A stretch of DNA of 64,000 bases from NCBI GenBank assembly GCA_921293015.1, contig OV121081.1, forward strand, positions 4,774,001-4,838,000, read 5' to 3'. Below the pieces are notes generated by a model, which saw only the letters and a list, made by a program, of their open reading frames with translations, searched no databases and was not told the DNA's origin. Origin of the DNA: Phorcus lineatus (lineage: Eukaryota; Mollusca; Gastropoda; Trochida; Trochidae). Positions within the stretch are counted from its first letter, which is position 1; each line of letters begins with the position of its first letter. Position numbers and translations under genes: made by a program. Below, one piece after another: positions 1 through 12,857 of this stretch.

Positions 1-296
1 TCCATGTGCTATACATGCTCAAAGCGCATGCAGGAAATAAAGGAGAGCAGGAGATTTAAGATACATGTAAAAACGCAATTCTGATAAAGTGAGTCTTTAG
101 TTATTGTTTATTTGACCAGCAATGTTTTGTAAATACTTCAAAATGTAACAATCTTTCCACGACCATAAACTGTTCAAATTACATTAAGGAAGCATTTCTA
201 CTGCGTTCTCAGTACACGTGATTGTAAATTGCCACAACTGTATACATACACATATTCGTTTAGTCTTTATTGTACGTGGGCCTAAGGCCTTTTACG

Positions 297-323
297 AAAT
301 AAACTTGATTGATTGATTGATTT
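297..323 (+). repeat. LINE-type 3' tail, AATAAA plus TTGA repeats
   Basis: An AATAAA signal is followed at once by four tandem TTGA units. This is the usual 3' end of many L2/CR1-like non-LTR retrotransposons, which end in a short tandem repeat rather than poly(A). It abuts the opposite-strand LINE remnant that follows. It could instead be the 3' end of an unrelated transcript from upstream. Confidence 0.4.
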
Positions 324-324
324 A

Positions 325-600
325 TGATATTGAGGCAGTTGATTCCAAGCTATAGATGCTGCATAGGAGAACGATCTTTTTCCATTGGTGGATGTGTTCA
401 ATGTGGAAGGCACAAGAAGATTTTTGTCTTGAGAAAGAAGTGTTCGTGATGATCTGTCGACAGTTAGAGAATCATTAAGAGATGAAGGGGCAGATCCAGA
501 GAGGCATTGGAAGGTGAGGCAGAGAAGCTTTAACTAAATCCTCTATTCAATTGGCAGCCACTGTAGGGATTTGAGGAGAGGTTTAACATCATCATACTAC
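325..600 (-). mobile_element. L2/CR1-type LINE, C-terminal fragment of the polymerase ORF (dead)
   Basis: Minus-strand translation gives the typical tail of L2/CR1-group reverse transcriptase proteins: LKSLQWLPIE near 590, then LLCLTFQCLSG, a DRSSRTLLSQDK segment and RSFSYAASIAWNQLP near 340. In-frame stops interrupt it (after LPIE), and only the last ~90 codons remain, so it is a truncated inactive copy. The family is recognised from memory of the motif order, not from a search. It lies downstream of the last exon of gene B, so it may be part of, or end close to, that gene's 3' untranslated region. Confidence 0.65.
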
Positions 601-976
601 ATGGATTGAGTAACAATTTTGGGCTGCGGCATTTTGAATGCACCGCAGTTTGTTGATTTATCATATAAACATCAAATGTACTAGAGTCGAAAAAAACCGA
701 ATATTTTTAATTGCAAAGCAAGATATCAAGATAAGTCAACATCAGCAAATGATTCATGTTTTGTTCATAAAAGTAATAATTCTGGCATGTCCACAACGTA
801 GGGCAGACATCTGGTTGCACCCGTTCGTTTCCAATGGTGTCATTCTCGCCGAGCCATATATCTCTTTAATTTTACGGCCTGAAAAAAATTGAATTCATAA
901 GTGTATAATAAACTCATTCATCAAACTCATTCATCCATTGTTTTAATTTCAGAATGCCTTGTCGATATCACTAATT

Positions 977-1610
977 TTACAAATCTTCGTTAATGGATTT
1001 TAAGACATACTTGCAAGGGAGGCGTCGAACTTTGACCTTTGTGTTGTCCATTGATCGTTCCTCGAGCTTTCTGAACGAGACCCTGTAGCTGCAGACAGTT
1101 TGATGTCATCATATTAGTCGTATTAGAATATCTAATATGGCTTCTTAGCACAGTAGATTTGCTTTTTTACGATGCCAATCAAGGTATAAAAATGTATCAA
1201 TACCACGCTGTTGAATGTATATAAACATGTAGTGTGTTTCACTTGACTCAAATGAGATAATATCTGATTTAAATTCCACCTTATAGGACAATGAATATCA
1301 TTAGTTAGAATCAAATAAATTTATCTGAGTATAACGTCTAATGAATACAAAGATGTATATCTAAAACTGAATCGTGACATCTCCTAGTATTAATACTTGT
1401 TTTGATTGCATCTATTTAACATAGAACTACTGGAAGACAATTTCTACCTGACGCCATTCCTCCGTACAAGACATGTCCCTCGATTGTTCTGAGCAAAGGC
1501 TTTGTTCAGTTTCGCTATATCCTCCTGTGAGTATGACTCCCAGCCTCTCTCCTTGTCCTCTCTCTGCCATTCGTAATTCACGTCCTCTGTTTCCGGTGTC
1601 ACTTCCTCAG
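977..1610 (-). other. Gene B WWE domain, split over the last two exons
   Basis: Exon 1610-1448 has Y-E-W-Q-R-E-D..R-G-W-E-S-Y and a downstream I-A-K-L-N-K-A-F helix. Exon 1082-977 supplies the second half, VSFRKLEERSMDNTKVKVRR followed by LP, matching the WWE pattern of a hydrophobic strand, M/L-x-Q-like turn and VRR ending. The junction leaves AG and is phase 2, exactly as in gene A. If the donor at 1447 is not used, the exon reads into a stop at 1444-1446 and loses the second half. WWE domains recognise ADP-ribose polymers or ubiquitination partners in known proteins. Confidence 0.8.
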
Positions 1611-4600
1611 CTGTAAGAATTTTACATGTGATTTTATTTTTTGTGTTAGATATGTAATTGGAACACAAACAAAGCACATTTTCCTTGTCTCAACCTTGCC
1701 TAGTGACAACGATTTGTTATATGTAGAAATTTTGATAAATTACAATCAACTGATTTTTCCCCCATTTCTATTTCGCTGCAATGGACAGCCCTTAATGCTA
1801 TGTTAGCTAACAAATATCACTTTCGAAAATGTTTGTTTTGCAAACTACAAACAAACTCGGTGAAACTGTATTTTGACATGATTTCGAGGAGTATTAAACT
1901 AGCATTATTTTTATTTATCCCAATGCATTCTCTCCTCTTACATTATGCATAAGATATAGTACAGATCTTCCTGTTTATTCTTAAATTCAAACACAAGTGT
2001 CATTCATAGTTTTTATAAACTCTATTTAAAGCTAAGAACAATACGTTCATTTCAAGTAAAATAAATTTCGTCGTTGTTCATATCCCCATTTCAAGGAGAA
2101 CATTAATGCTTACTTTCGTCGGGTCCAGTAGAAGCAGCTAGAGCCGTTGTTTCCAGCATCACTGCCAGTGGGTCTCTAAATGTGTAGGTTATCAATGCAA
2201 TTAGACAAAAAAGGGATAATTTACATACAATGTTTTTTAATGGTTATGTCTTTTTGAAAAACATTTAAATATTGACGTATATGTAACGAAGAATAAAATG
2301 ATTATTAGATCTGTTCAAATGTGGTTTTTATGTGTGTGGTGTCTGGTTGGAGTCAATCTAATTGACGTGGCAGTATTTGTGCTTTGAAATGGGATTACGA
2401 AATAAGGTTTTAAAAACTTACCGCAAAATGACGTCGTATGTGTAAAACGTGTAACATCTGTAGTCAAAGATATTCCCATTTTTCCAACGAACCTGTTTCG
2501 AATGGGAAAATACATTAATGTTTCGAACATTATTTATATTGTACGCTCTCGTATAATTACGGTTTATCTTATACACAAACACGTAGTTTGAGTTTAAGAT
2601 GATCGATGAAATAATTCACAAATAATGACTTTGACACCTTGCTTTAGTTAGAGAAGTTCAGGAAGGGAAGGGAATAGAAGAGATGGGAGGGGAGAACGGC
2701 TTAGTTTGGTGTACGTACAAGAAATCTTCCCTGCACATCTTTGCGGATGATTACGCCATAACTTCCTTGTCCGCCATCTTGATCACCATAAATACCGCGC
2801 CATTGTGGTCCTGAAAACAGTTTAAAGTTATATGATATTATTTGGTTACTTTTTACTTATTACCCTAACATGTAGTTTTATCCTTTTTGCATTACAACAG
2901 CGTTCAATATTTTACATTCTATACCACCTAGTTATTTGTTCTACTTTATGTGATTTTCAAATGACAAACTCAAGATAAGCCTGCTATGAAAATCATAACA
3001 AACTGGTAACCATGGTGATTATGAAACCAACTTGGTTTTTGGCAGGTGCCAACTAGAATAGACAGATGCCCGGCACTTAAAATCACAATTGTGTCTGAGG
3101 AACACAGATGATCCCAGCTAGCAGTTTTGCCTACACTAATTGCAATACGTAATCAGATCACAGGAATTGATAGTACAGGATCAACAGTCTAGGTCTGGTA
3201 TTAGCTTTAGCGAGACGCAATCAACGTTCATCGCCATTCAGATCCGCATTCAGATAAGGCAAAAATTTTATCAAGTTAACATGAGATATGTCACACGTCA
3301 ATAGGAAAGTTCTATGTTGCCGAAAACAGAAACTATAAATAAAATGAAGTAATTAATAATAGATAATGATTTAGAATACAACCTCGTTCTACTTGGCAGC
3401 CAGTAAGGGGATATTGGTCAAAAGATTGTCTGGGCTGGTCATCCACCACCGCCACGTCGTATTTTCCACTGTGTCCGTACCGGTAGACGTTGATGGCAGC
3501 GTTGTCCCACTGGACGTACAGCAACTCTGTCAGAGAATGTTTTAGTGAAAAAAGGGAGAGTAACCTTAACAAGCATGCGTTAAGCAAATAAGTACAATCA
3601 CGTGTTCGGCAATAAAGTACAACAGATAAACCTATAGCAAACGCATCCTATTTACTCAATAGATACTTTATTGTTCATTGTTATGTATGAATATTCTTAA
3701 GAATAACAGACTGAAGAATAACCTCTGCATATCAGTTCATTACCAACCGGTTTCACACAAATGTGATCATCAGGGTAGTATATTAGTTGATGCAACGCAT
3801 GTAACGTTACAATCATATGGTATTTGTGTCCTAATATGCATACATAACGGAATATACAGTAAATACAACGGCAACATGACTTAATATAATGTAAGTTAAG
3901 TTTGGGTTTATATTCTTTTAAAATAAAGTCGTTCTCTTATTTCCCTTTACTCTTTATTCTATGCGCATTTAAAACATATTACAGATATTAAACTAGGGAT
4001 TTCAGTTAGTTGCGCATTCAAATACATCATTGTATTATGCACTAAGGGTGAAACATCTAAATATAGTTTTTTTTTATTTGTTGTTTATGTAACCGCACTC
4101 TTTCTGTAAGTACTTCCCCCATTTTGTACAATCTGGACATGTCATCCATTATTGTGGTAGTGGAGAAGAATATATTTGCCAAACAGGGCATGTATTTAAA
4201 GCTGAAGAGAGGGCTAAAACAATGCTAAAAGTCAACTAGCGTTTTTTTCCAAAAACAACAAGAAAAAAGTGAGCATAAGTCGCATAGCTCCGCCAAGAGT
4301 CATAAGCTCAAAAACTTTATTTTGAAAGCGGCTTTTGTAACCCACGCAAGGATATCTTATGGGAATTTCCCCCTAACTGAAACTGTGAAGAAACAACTAC
4401 CGCGTAGCAAGGTGATCAAAAGTAAAAACAAGAAAAGAATGAAATTCAACATTTCAATGTATTTGAAAAAGAATACCTATCACTACCTCCCGTTCGATCG
4501 TGGTTTAGGTGTAATTACTTTACATAAGACATTCTATTTACATTTGTTTGATAAAAGGCTTAAGTAATCCTTTAAGTTATTACTATTTGGGGCGTGGTTT

Positions 4601-7600
4601 ATGACTGTTCCAGTTCCTTCTGTATCTTGATTTGTCCACTTCCAGTCTTGACCTCTGACAACTCTAGAACCAAGGGGAGGTAAATCTGGTTCCTCGTGAA
4701 TGTTGCAGAAACTGTGTAACGAGTCTTTATCCAAATACGCCAGGTCAACGAAACGGTCCATGATAATGTCAAAAACTGGTTTCTAAAATGAACACATACA
4801 ATTGATTTGTTGAGTTTTACAACCTACGCTTAATGTTTGGTATAAAATTACGTCTTACGCTGAAAGATACTGTATATATTTGTTCAGTTTCATAATGATT
4901 AAAGGGACTCAAAATCAAAGTGTAAGATAAGATGGCCCCTTCAAATCAAAATCTGGGTTTTACAACAAATCCTCAAGTTAGTATTAACAACTCTACTACA
5001 GAAACATTTCCGTATATACATTAGTTGATCAATCATTCCATTTGCTATGAAACATCATCATCAGTCATTGAGGATCTTGGAATATTGAAGGGGGAGTCGT
5101 CCTTACCTTTGGAAAGTGGGTAGAGGTTTAACCTATACGGTCTGGGCGATTTTACAACATTTTTCAAACTGACAAAAGGGAATATGGGGTTCCATCCCAC
5201 CTGCCTCCTACACGCACTCATACCGAGATTATTTCTGTCATTTATGCTCCATGAGGTACCTGTGTCTTGAGATGTATTTGTGAATTTAAACTTAATAGTA
5301 CAGACAAAGTAGGTCAATCACTTACAGCTTCAGCTTGCGTAATCCCCGGAGCAACATTTGTTAGGAACTCTAAAGCTTCAAACTTTTCAGCTGTTTCTTT
5401 GGCACCATTATTCCTCAAGTACATCAGCGCCTCTGCCGCAATCATCTGTTACAGATAAGAACATTGCATTGAATTGACAATTATCGCTGGAACCCCTTTA
5501 ACGAAAATGAAGTCTTCTGTACCAATAGTACCAAAGATCACCTTAATATGTGACTTCTTAAATATCCTCAGTGAGCGAAATTCTTTAAATCTACAACCAT
5601 ATCCATCAAAACACTTTTGATAGTTGGAAGCTGAAGCTCTTATATACGAGTTTGGTACTTACATTATAGTATTGGAACTTGTAGAGCTCTGGGAAAGAGT
5701 CAGCCCCAACAACAGACCCGCCACAGGCCAGTGCAACAGACTCCAAACAAACCTGTAATTATAACTATTTAAAATCAGTTCTGAGTATATACCTTCAGGG
5801 TTAAACTTTGATTCACGGAGTGTTTCGAAATATCGAATGCTTTAAATTTTGTGCTTGAATCGATTAAGCTTATTCAATTAATCAATATCAATATCAATTA
5901 AAGAGATCGTTGTTCCGTTGAAGACAGAAATTATAAATAAATAAGTTGTGTCGGGATGGATAAATGCAAATTATGTCAAATTTCTGGTTTGGAAATGGAA
6001 AAGTTATAAGATTTACTTCTCACTAACTGCTTTAACACTAGAAAACAACGTAGGGTGATCGGCCTTTATCAAGACAGACGGAGGTTAACAGCGTCGAGCC
6101 AGTTTTCTCCGTGAAGTCAAGCGAGTTCGACTTTCAAGTAAATCATAAATGTGCTTCCCTTTGGTATTGTTGACCAACCTGTCCCCGTTCTGATCTTACG
6201 TCGCATTGACCGTATCCTCAGGCGAAGATAGACCTTTGATTATATTTTTAATGTGTATCAACATACTCGGTGTATCTCAAGAAAACATTGAATAACATTA
6301 TGCAGTTACAATGCTCACCATATTTGGCTGGTATCCAATGGGAACGACGACTATTGGATGGGGCATGGCGCACGATAACTGCCGGTGATTAAGCTCCCTC
6401 AAAGCATTCAATATATATGTGCTATTCTGGAATATACAATTTAACACATTGGGAATGTCACAACTTTGTTCTTACTCCTTTTCAAAATTTACTTTCATAG
6501 TGTATTTGTTTAAAAAAGTTATGTTCAATGAAATATCCCTCAGAAACAAAATATTATACTTTTGACAGAATTGATTGAACATGCTCTTAGAAAACAAACA
6601 GGTGTAATGTAACTCCTGCCCAAGCTTTCTTTAACAATTTAAATACAAAATTGAATTATGAACAAATTCATCTTATTGAGGTTATCTTGTTTTTGTAATG
6701 CATCATATTTTCTAGATGTGGGATTCGGTGTATGAATTAATTTCTAAAAACCCCTTGCTGATTTGATCTTTTACAATAAAACCTTAACTCTTAGTTCACC
6801 AATTTAACCTAGTTTCAAACTGGTTTTGTGACCACTATCTGACATAAATGTTATCATTTCTGAAGCTATATTTTCACTTTCTGTTCATTGCTCTCTTTTG
6901 TCTGACGTTTACATGAAAGTAAAACAAATGGAATTTTTTTTAAACAAAAACCATAAGTGAAACAATTTTACAGTGAAAAAATGAACATACAATATTTTCC
7001 AGTATAAAATATTAGAAAAAAGGATTTCTTTTATCGAAAAAATAATTCTTAAACATAACAAGAACGTTTTATAACCTACGACTACCTTCATTCTTTGTGA
7101 ACTTATAACTGCCTTTTGTACAATTTATCAAGCTCTTTCAATTATTTTGCATACGTGCATGGTGATGAAACCACTATCGATGTCTGTTTCGGGTAGTTCG
7201 CTGGTGGGAAAACCATCACACATTATCACAAGTCTTGGTGGCAGTTTGAACTTGGAATCTATGTAGAAGAGTCCACCTGTCAGTGAAAATCAAATATAAG
7301 TATTGATCAGTAACACAACTTCATGTTACGAATAAGATGTGCTCTTAAGCATAACTGAAGCCTTAGGATGATAAAGTTCAAACATCAATCGAAAAGTTGA
7401 ATCATCTCCTAATCAATAATTTCGAACTTACACCAGGGCAACTGACCACTAACTGTCATCTGTAGATGACACAGAGTTATAACCTTTGCTACATCTTAAC
7501 ATTCACAACAACCTGCTCCCCAAGTTATTTTTACCCGCGATTCCACAATCCCCTGATTGTCTACACTGAAGGTTTCTTGCATGACCATAATAGGAACCAA

Positions 7601-10600
7601 TGCAGGAATATGAATTTAAGTCAAGCACAACATGAGAGTATTCAAAAGCCGGAGTAACAAACCATTAATGATTCCTGGCAAATCAAATGAAGACAGTTAT
7701 TGATTTTTTTCTAATCTAGGGGATAAATATACTTATATGAAGTAGGATGCCGTTAAACTACCAACCCTGATCCATGCGCTAGCTTTCCTAACTTATATTC
7801 AACTGAGTTCCAGGTTAGAGGATTTCAACTCACTATGTTTCAAACACGCCAAGGAAACGACAATTGCTTCATGCATGGGTCCCGGTCCACTTGCATTCAG
7901 GGCCTCTAAATGGAATTGTAGAAATTGTATCATTTATATGGTAATTTCATTATACAAAAATATTTTATATAATAGATGTACCTATATGTATATGGATCGC
8001 TATTTCAACATTCTTTAGATGTTCTGATCAAAGTACAGTATATTGAATATAAGTTTAGATATTGAATTTTTATTTACTATATAAAATTAGATTTGTATAG
8101 TCATGGTTTCAATTGGCATGATTACATGCCCTTGCAAGAAGGCACCTAAACTCTTTCTTTAAATTCATTGAAAGAAGAATGAAGATTTTGACTTATTACT
8201 CGCCCGTGTAAGATACTGCAGTGTCATATTTATACGGCAAATTTTAACAAGTCTAAATTTGCTGCATCTATTACGTCATAATAGTATGTAGATGTGACGT
8301 CATACTATAAGCGCCGCCGTCACAATTGCTGCTTCGGCAGCTTTTGGGCAATTATGTTTAATTTATGTTGGCGAGTAATGAACAGAATATTACACTGCCT
8401 TCCATTTTAAAATTTCTAAACTCTAAATTTCTTGATATCAAACTCGCTTTTGCTCGTTTTATACTTAATCATTCACTCGTTTATTACAAATATTATCAAA
8501 TGGAAGGTCGCTTAGTATCCTCTATATATTATATTTCTTGGTTTTTGACGCCTCAGACTCACGGACAGACAGCCTGAGTTTGGTGTAGTCATTGGTGAGG
8601 TGCTGTATCACCCTGGCGCGTCCTCCAAATGTCACTAAGGCGATGTTTTCGTGGATGTCGTACGTCTTGGCTGTCCTCTCGATCCCTGAAATTAGTTTAA
8701 TAGGCCATATAGATCAGATCTTACACTTAACAAAGCCTAACACTATGTTACCATAATCCTTATGACTTTATTTCAGCATAACAACCCTAAAGTAATCAAG
8801 AATTCGAACCTCCTAATAACATTTTGCATCTATAATCATTGAAACATCTTCCTACTAACAATGCTCTTAGTGACCTTAAGTATCCACAAATCAGGATAGT
8901 TCCGGATCCTTCTGTGGGAACAATAATTACAATTTAACCTTGTCTGAGATATCCTGAGCTACATCAGTTCTAAAAGCATCACTATATCTTGAGCACCTTA
9001 GTTATACTTAGGTAGTACTGACAGTATTTATGTTTCTTATGACGTATTTTTAGTATATGGTTTGAACATCATTGTAATTAAAAAGAAATTATTTTCTCGG
9101 TTGCATTGATATGTTTCGAGTTTTTAAAAGACCCTCTGGTACAGATGATCAAACTCACCCAATCTTTATCACAATCTGATTTTTAAAGAAAAAAAGAAGA
9201 AAAAAGGAAATATATTTCAAAATGAAACATATGAGTAGCGACTTACGTAAAACTTTCCTTTCATTGTCATACAAGGATCTTGATAATGAACAAATGTTTA
9301 CCATCAATAAATTCCAAGATAATTTTCTTCATCTTCTCTAAAGGTGGTCCTGCCATACTGCCCGAGGTGTCGAGACATAGTATAGTATCCATACCTTCCT
9401 CCGTCCGTGCAACTTTTGACGTGTCTGAAAAAAAAATGTCAGTGATTTTATTGTAAGACATTTTCATAGATTAAAAGTATGTTATTATGATTGTACACAG
9501 TATGCTCTTACAGTTAATACATTACATGCGGAACATATACGTAATATAACTTCATGATAAGAAGTCACGTTATTGAAACAGAGATGTTAATTGCAATTAC
9601 TTAGTATTCATACTGCACTAGCCATCGAAAGTCGTAATCTAAAGGGAAATAACTCCTCTCAGACTTGTAATTAAAAGCAATGTTGTTCTTAAATCGATAT
9701 TAAGGGGAAGCCTGTCGCTTCAAGGTAGGGGGTCTCGTGTTTGTACAACTATAGATCTAAGATGAGAATAGTGTATGTACCTTGTACGAGTGCTTCCTCC
9801 ACACTTGACGACAGCCTTGTCCAGTTAGGACTATCTCCAATTAGTTCCAGTAACCAGGACCGGAGATTCTCCTGTCCCTCGACAGTGTTCCATGTCATTT
9901 CCTTTTTTCTCTTGTAGGCGCTGTAAACGTTTTATTATATTCATCTTGAATTTTGATATATAAACAATCACGTCATAGTGTTAGCTATAGCTCCGTGGCA
10001 GCAATCGTTGGTGACTGAATAAATGTATGTTTTAATTAAAGTATGTTTTATAACTTTGCAATTAGGCTTGATATAAGGTAGCAAATCATTAAGAAAACTC
10101 TTGGTTTTGCTGATTGAATGCCGAACAATGCCATCATTTAATGAGATGAGTTTAATAAGTTCGGTATTAGCTATGTTGGTTATGATAAGTCAAAAGTCGT
10201 GGTATTAAAAGCTTATGCCGTACCGATGAAGCCAGGGAAATGTGCACGTGAAGTATATCTTAATCTTGAAAATCTCACCCCCATTCTTCCTTAGGGCCCG
10301 TTTCTTCTTGGAAATTTAAAGGGATAGTCTGGGTAACTGGAACATCAAAACCTGAAGAATCAGTCACGCTTTTAGGTGTTGCAGCTGTCTTAGCTGGAGG
10401 ATATGTGGCCAATAGTGCCAGGTTATAGACCTTTGACCCGGACTTGAACTTAAGGCTACATATTCCACTTTGTTTGATAGCAGCTCGTCTTCTAAACTTT
10501 CCAGGTGCACTGACGTATGAACTATCCAGGTACGATGCATCGTCATCGTAAAGGTCATCATATTCATCGTCGGAGTTTCCCTCTGGAAACATTGCATCAT

Positions 10601-12516
10601 CCCAAACACTGGCCTGACATCTTTTGACTTCCATTGCCTTGCCATGACTCAAATGACTTTGAGGGCCCGCGTGTGAATGACCAGGAAAGCTGTCACTGAC
10701 AAGTTGTTTTTCGTTCATTGTTGGTCCCTCTCCTGGACGGTTAGAGCTTGTGGTATCCTCTTCTATCTCTCTATGGTCGACTTTCTTCAGAGGTAGGGGA
10801 ACCTCACAGTTTAACGGTGCACAATTATCTTGATCACCATAAGCATCTTGCATTTTTTCTAAGTTAGATGTCGTTTTCACGATCAATGTGTCTTTTCGTT
10901 CCTGGAGATGTTGTTCACAATTTTCCACTTCATGTCTGTTCTTGTTACTCAGAATCGTATTATCAACTTTCCTGTCACTTGTTCCTTCGGCGTTACTTTT
11001 TTGCGATCGCTCGGGTGTCATATCTACAGGCTTAACTTGTTCATGTTCAGGTATTGAATGATCATTTTCCAGGATCGTTTTTGACATTTGTGATAATTCT
11101 TTAAGCATGGTATCAAGGCGGTTCTCTTGGTCAGAAAGCTGACTGACTGTCAGCTCTTGTTGCTCATCAAGTCTTCTATCAGTATCCTGCAATCGACGTT
11201 GAACGTCTGTCATGAGTTGATGATTTTTCTTCCTCTTGTACGTTCTGAATTTGTTTTAACGAAAAAGGGACAAAACTTTAGTAAAGAAATCAATAATGAT
11301 GTCTGTTTAATGAAAAGTATTTTTTTTCAAACTAACAAAATTAAGGAAACTATTCAATAAGTAAAATTGTTCAAATTAACATGTCAAATGTTGATCATTT
11401 TATTTCAAATATACGCACCTTCCCGTTGATAATAGATCACATGGTTCATCCTTCTCCGATTCTATGTTTATTCTATACGTTATATTCTTCTTCGGTTTGG
11501 ATGAACTTTGCAAAAACGAACTCAACAAATCAAAAATCCTTTGCCTCTTTGATTTTAGATTTGATTCGGTGTCATGTTGAAACACTAGGTTAAGAGGTGG
11601 ATAACTGATTGTCCGAAGTTTTAATGAGCACTCATCATACATGTTCAGGGCAAACTCATATACTGTAAGGTTGTTGTTAAGTAACTGTCTGACATGCTGT
11701 AGGCTGATGACTGAAGAGGAGCCCCTTTCGTCAATTTGTGATAAAATGAAGTGAGATGTGTGTTCCGTTGTATTGCCCTTCTTCTCCCAGGTCAGTTCGA
11801 CAAGGCTTGCGCTTCCTGATAAAACAATACATGAGGATTTGATATTGTCATAACTCATATTTTTACTTATTCATATTTACATTTGGATGTATATTGGTGT
11901 TGATGTTTTATCCAGATTCCTAGTTATTCCAAGACTTTAATGTGTTTAGTATTTCCTTGACCTGCAGCATAAACGTGTATTGTTACTAAGTATACAGCTA
12001 CATTCAAATAGTTCGTTCACCTACTTTTGTTACCAAATTGAAATATCATGTATTTTGAATTTAGTTTATTTGACGTATTTTACGACAATTGCACGATTTC
12101 AGCTGCACCCATAAATTTAAGGCAGTTTTCAGGCACACCAATCATTTTCAAACTTATCATATGTTTCGATTTAATAAAGTTTATAGAGCTAAGATATACA
12201 TGTAATGGCAAGAGAACAAACTTTCAGCATGCAATTGTCATCGAGGGTCATTATTATAACAAATCTAATTTTCTCTGTTGTTTTAAAAAAAACTTCTTGA
12301 AACGATAATATCTATTCGTAATCTCTACAGTGAAAGAAAAAGGGTAAAAACGAGAGAAATCATCCAAACTATAATTTTTAGATATTTTAAAAAATAAAAT
12401 CATTGTATAATGTTACACGTTTCTTTGTTAATTTACAGAAATGATAATTACATAAAGACAGTCATACATATGATACTGAACTAAAGGGTCAAAAGAGCAG
12501 TAATGCAACATCCTTC

Positions 12517-12582
<66 letters not shown>

Positions 12583-12787
12583 CTTTCGGCATCACCCTAT
12601 TAATATCCATATCTAAATGGACTCTACAGTTATTAAGTCGAAAATATCACATCCAAATAATAAATATCGACATTATTTGATATGTTGTTTCGATATGAAT
12701 TGATGAATACTTACCTTCCGCCTTATCATCCACTGAAGTAAAACCTTTGACATCTACAGCAACTGACACCAGCTTGTCACTATCCAT
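977..12787 (-). CDS. Gene B: VWA - 2x MIB/HERC2 - WWE protein, ~1052 aa, 18 exons
   Basis: Exons (transcript order, all minus): 12787-12715, 11815-11419, 11232-10279, 9920-9781, 9424-9302, 8685-8563, 7905-7834, 7276-7155, 6426-6319, 5752-5663, 5445-5326, 4782-4584, 3526-3383, 2810-2719, 2492-2422, 2175-2114, 1610-1448, 1082-977. All junctions are GT/AG and the sum is 3159 nt, in frame to TAA at 977-979. Domains: N-terminal module 1-156, acidic coiled-coil linker 157-475, VWA about 530-735 with D-T-S-G-S, MIB/HERC2 at about 810-876 and 885-942, WWE about 972-1041. No RING, HECT, signal peptide or membrane segment is visible, so it is probably an intracellular adaptor. The start is the weak point: ATG 12787 is the only in-frame ATG in exon 1, but the frame stays open to about 12857 behind an AG, so an upstream exon may exist. 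Its closest relative in the window is gene A. Confidence 0.85.
2422..4782 (-). other. Gene B tandem MIB/HERC2 domains
   Basis: Two MIB/HERC2 domains are each split by an intron after the first beta strands. The first is 4782-4584 plus 3526-3383 (PLGSRVVRGQDWKWTNQD, then YVQWDNAAINVYRYG). The second is from the end of exon 3526-3383 through 2810-2719 and 2492-2422 (GCQVERGPQWRG, GDQDGG, then VRWKNGN). In Mind bomb E3 ligases the two domains are separated by a ZZ finger and followed by ankyrins and RINGs. Here they are directly adjacent and none of those follows. They are probably protein-interaction modules. Confidence 0.85.
3700..3815 (+). repeat. Dispersed repeat copy 1 (partner at 42965-43080)
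   Basis: About 115 bp of clear similarity, same orientation, to 42965-43080. It includes a run beginning GACTGAAGA, a shared CTTTGCATATCAGTT-like stretch (CTCTGCATATCAGTT here), the block TTTCACACAAATGTGATC and TCAGGGT. It lies in the gene B intron between exons 3526-3383 and 4782-4584. Probably a short non-autonomous mobile element; no terminal structure could be fixed. Confidence 0.55.
5326..9424 (-). other. Gene B VWA domain exons with intact MIDAS
   Basis: Seven short exons (9424-9302 to 5445-5326) encode the domain. Exon 9424-9302 carries the first MIDAS motif as L-D-T-S-G-S-M. Exon 8685-8563 carries the strand IALVTFGG. Exon 7905-7834 carries the loop equivalent to the MIDAS threonine (here G-P-G-P-M, so the T is not obvious). 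Exon 7276-7155 carries PPRLVIMCDG with the third MIDAS aspartate. Exons 6426-6319 and 5752-5663 give the last strands (HPIVVVPIGY, and a CGGS turn). VWA domains bind protein ligands, often through the metal held by these residues. Whether this copy binds metal cannot be decided from sequence alone. Confidence 0.85.
8190..8550. mobile_element. Palindromic MITE-like element in gene B intron, copy 1
   Basis: The 3' part (about 8365-8535) has inverted arms: an outer CTTCCATTT opposed to AAATGGAAG, and an inner AAACTCGCTTTTGCTCGTTTTA core flanked by paired T/A-rich arms. TTATTACTCGCC at 8192 is mirrored by GGCGAGTAATGAA at 8370. A second copy in opposite orientation is at 29487-29645. It ends about 10-20 bases from the donor of gene B exon 8685-8563, so it lies directly against a splice site. 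Confidence 0.6.
10279..12787 (-). other. Gene B N-terminal module and coiled-coil/acidic linker (exons 1-3)
   Basis: Exon 2 (11815-11419) begins S-A-S-L-V-E-L-T-W-E. This is the counterpart of the V-x-L-x-W-D start of exon 2 in the other three copies, and it follows a phase-1 intron in all four. Exon 3 (11232-10279, 318 codons) starts with a heptad-rich, Q/E/L-rich stretch (VQRRLQDTDRRLDEQ onward, roughly 45 residues), which I read as a coiled coil. It then becomes low-complexity and charged, with an acidic run containing DDEYDDLYDDD near 10540. The long linker exon is the most divergent part of the family and is probably disordered. Confidence 0.75.
12521..12580. repeat. (TA)n microsatellite
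   Basis: About 29 uninterrupted TA dinucleotides in the first intron of gene B, just downstream of exon 1. No coding role is visible. Confidence 0.95.
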
Positions 12788-12857
12788 GTCAAAGCAGGAA
12801 GTCGTATCATATAACGCGTTTTGATCTACAGTTTTGTTCAAACCACACCTTGACCAC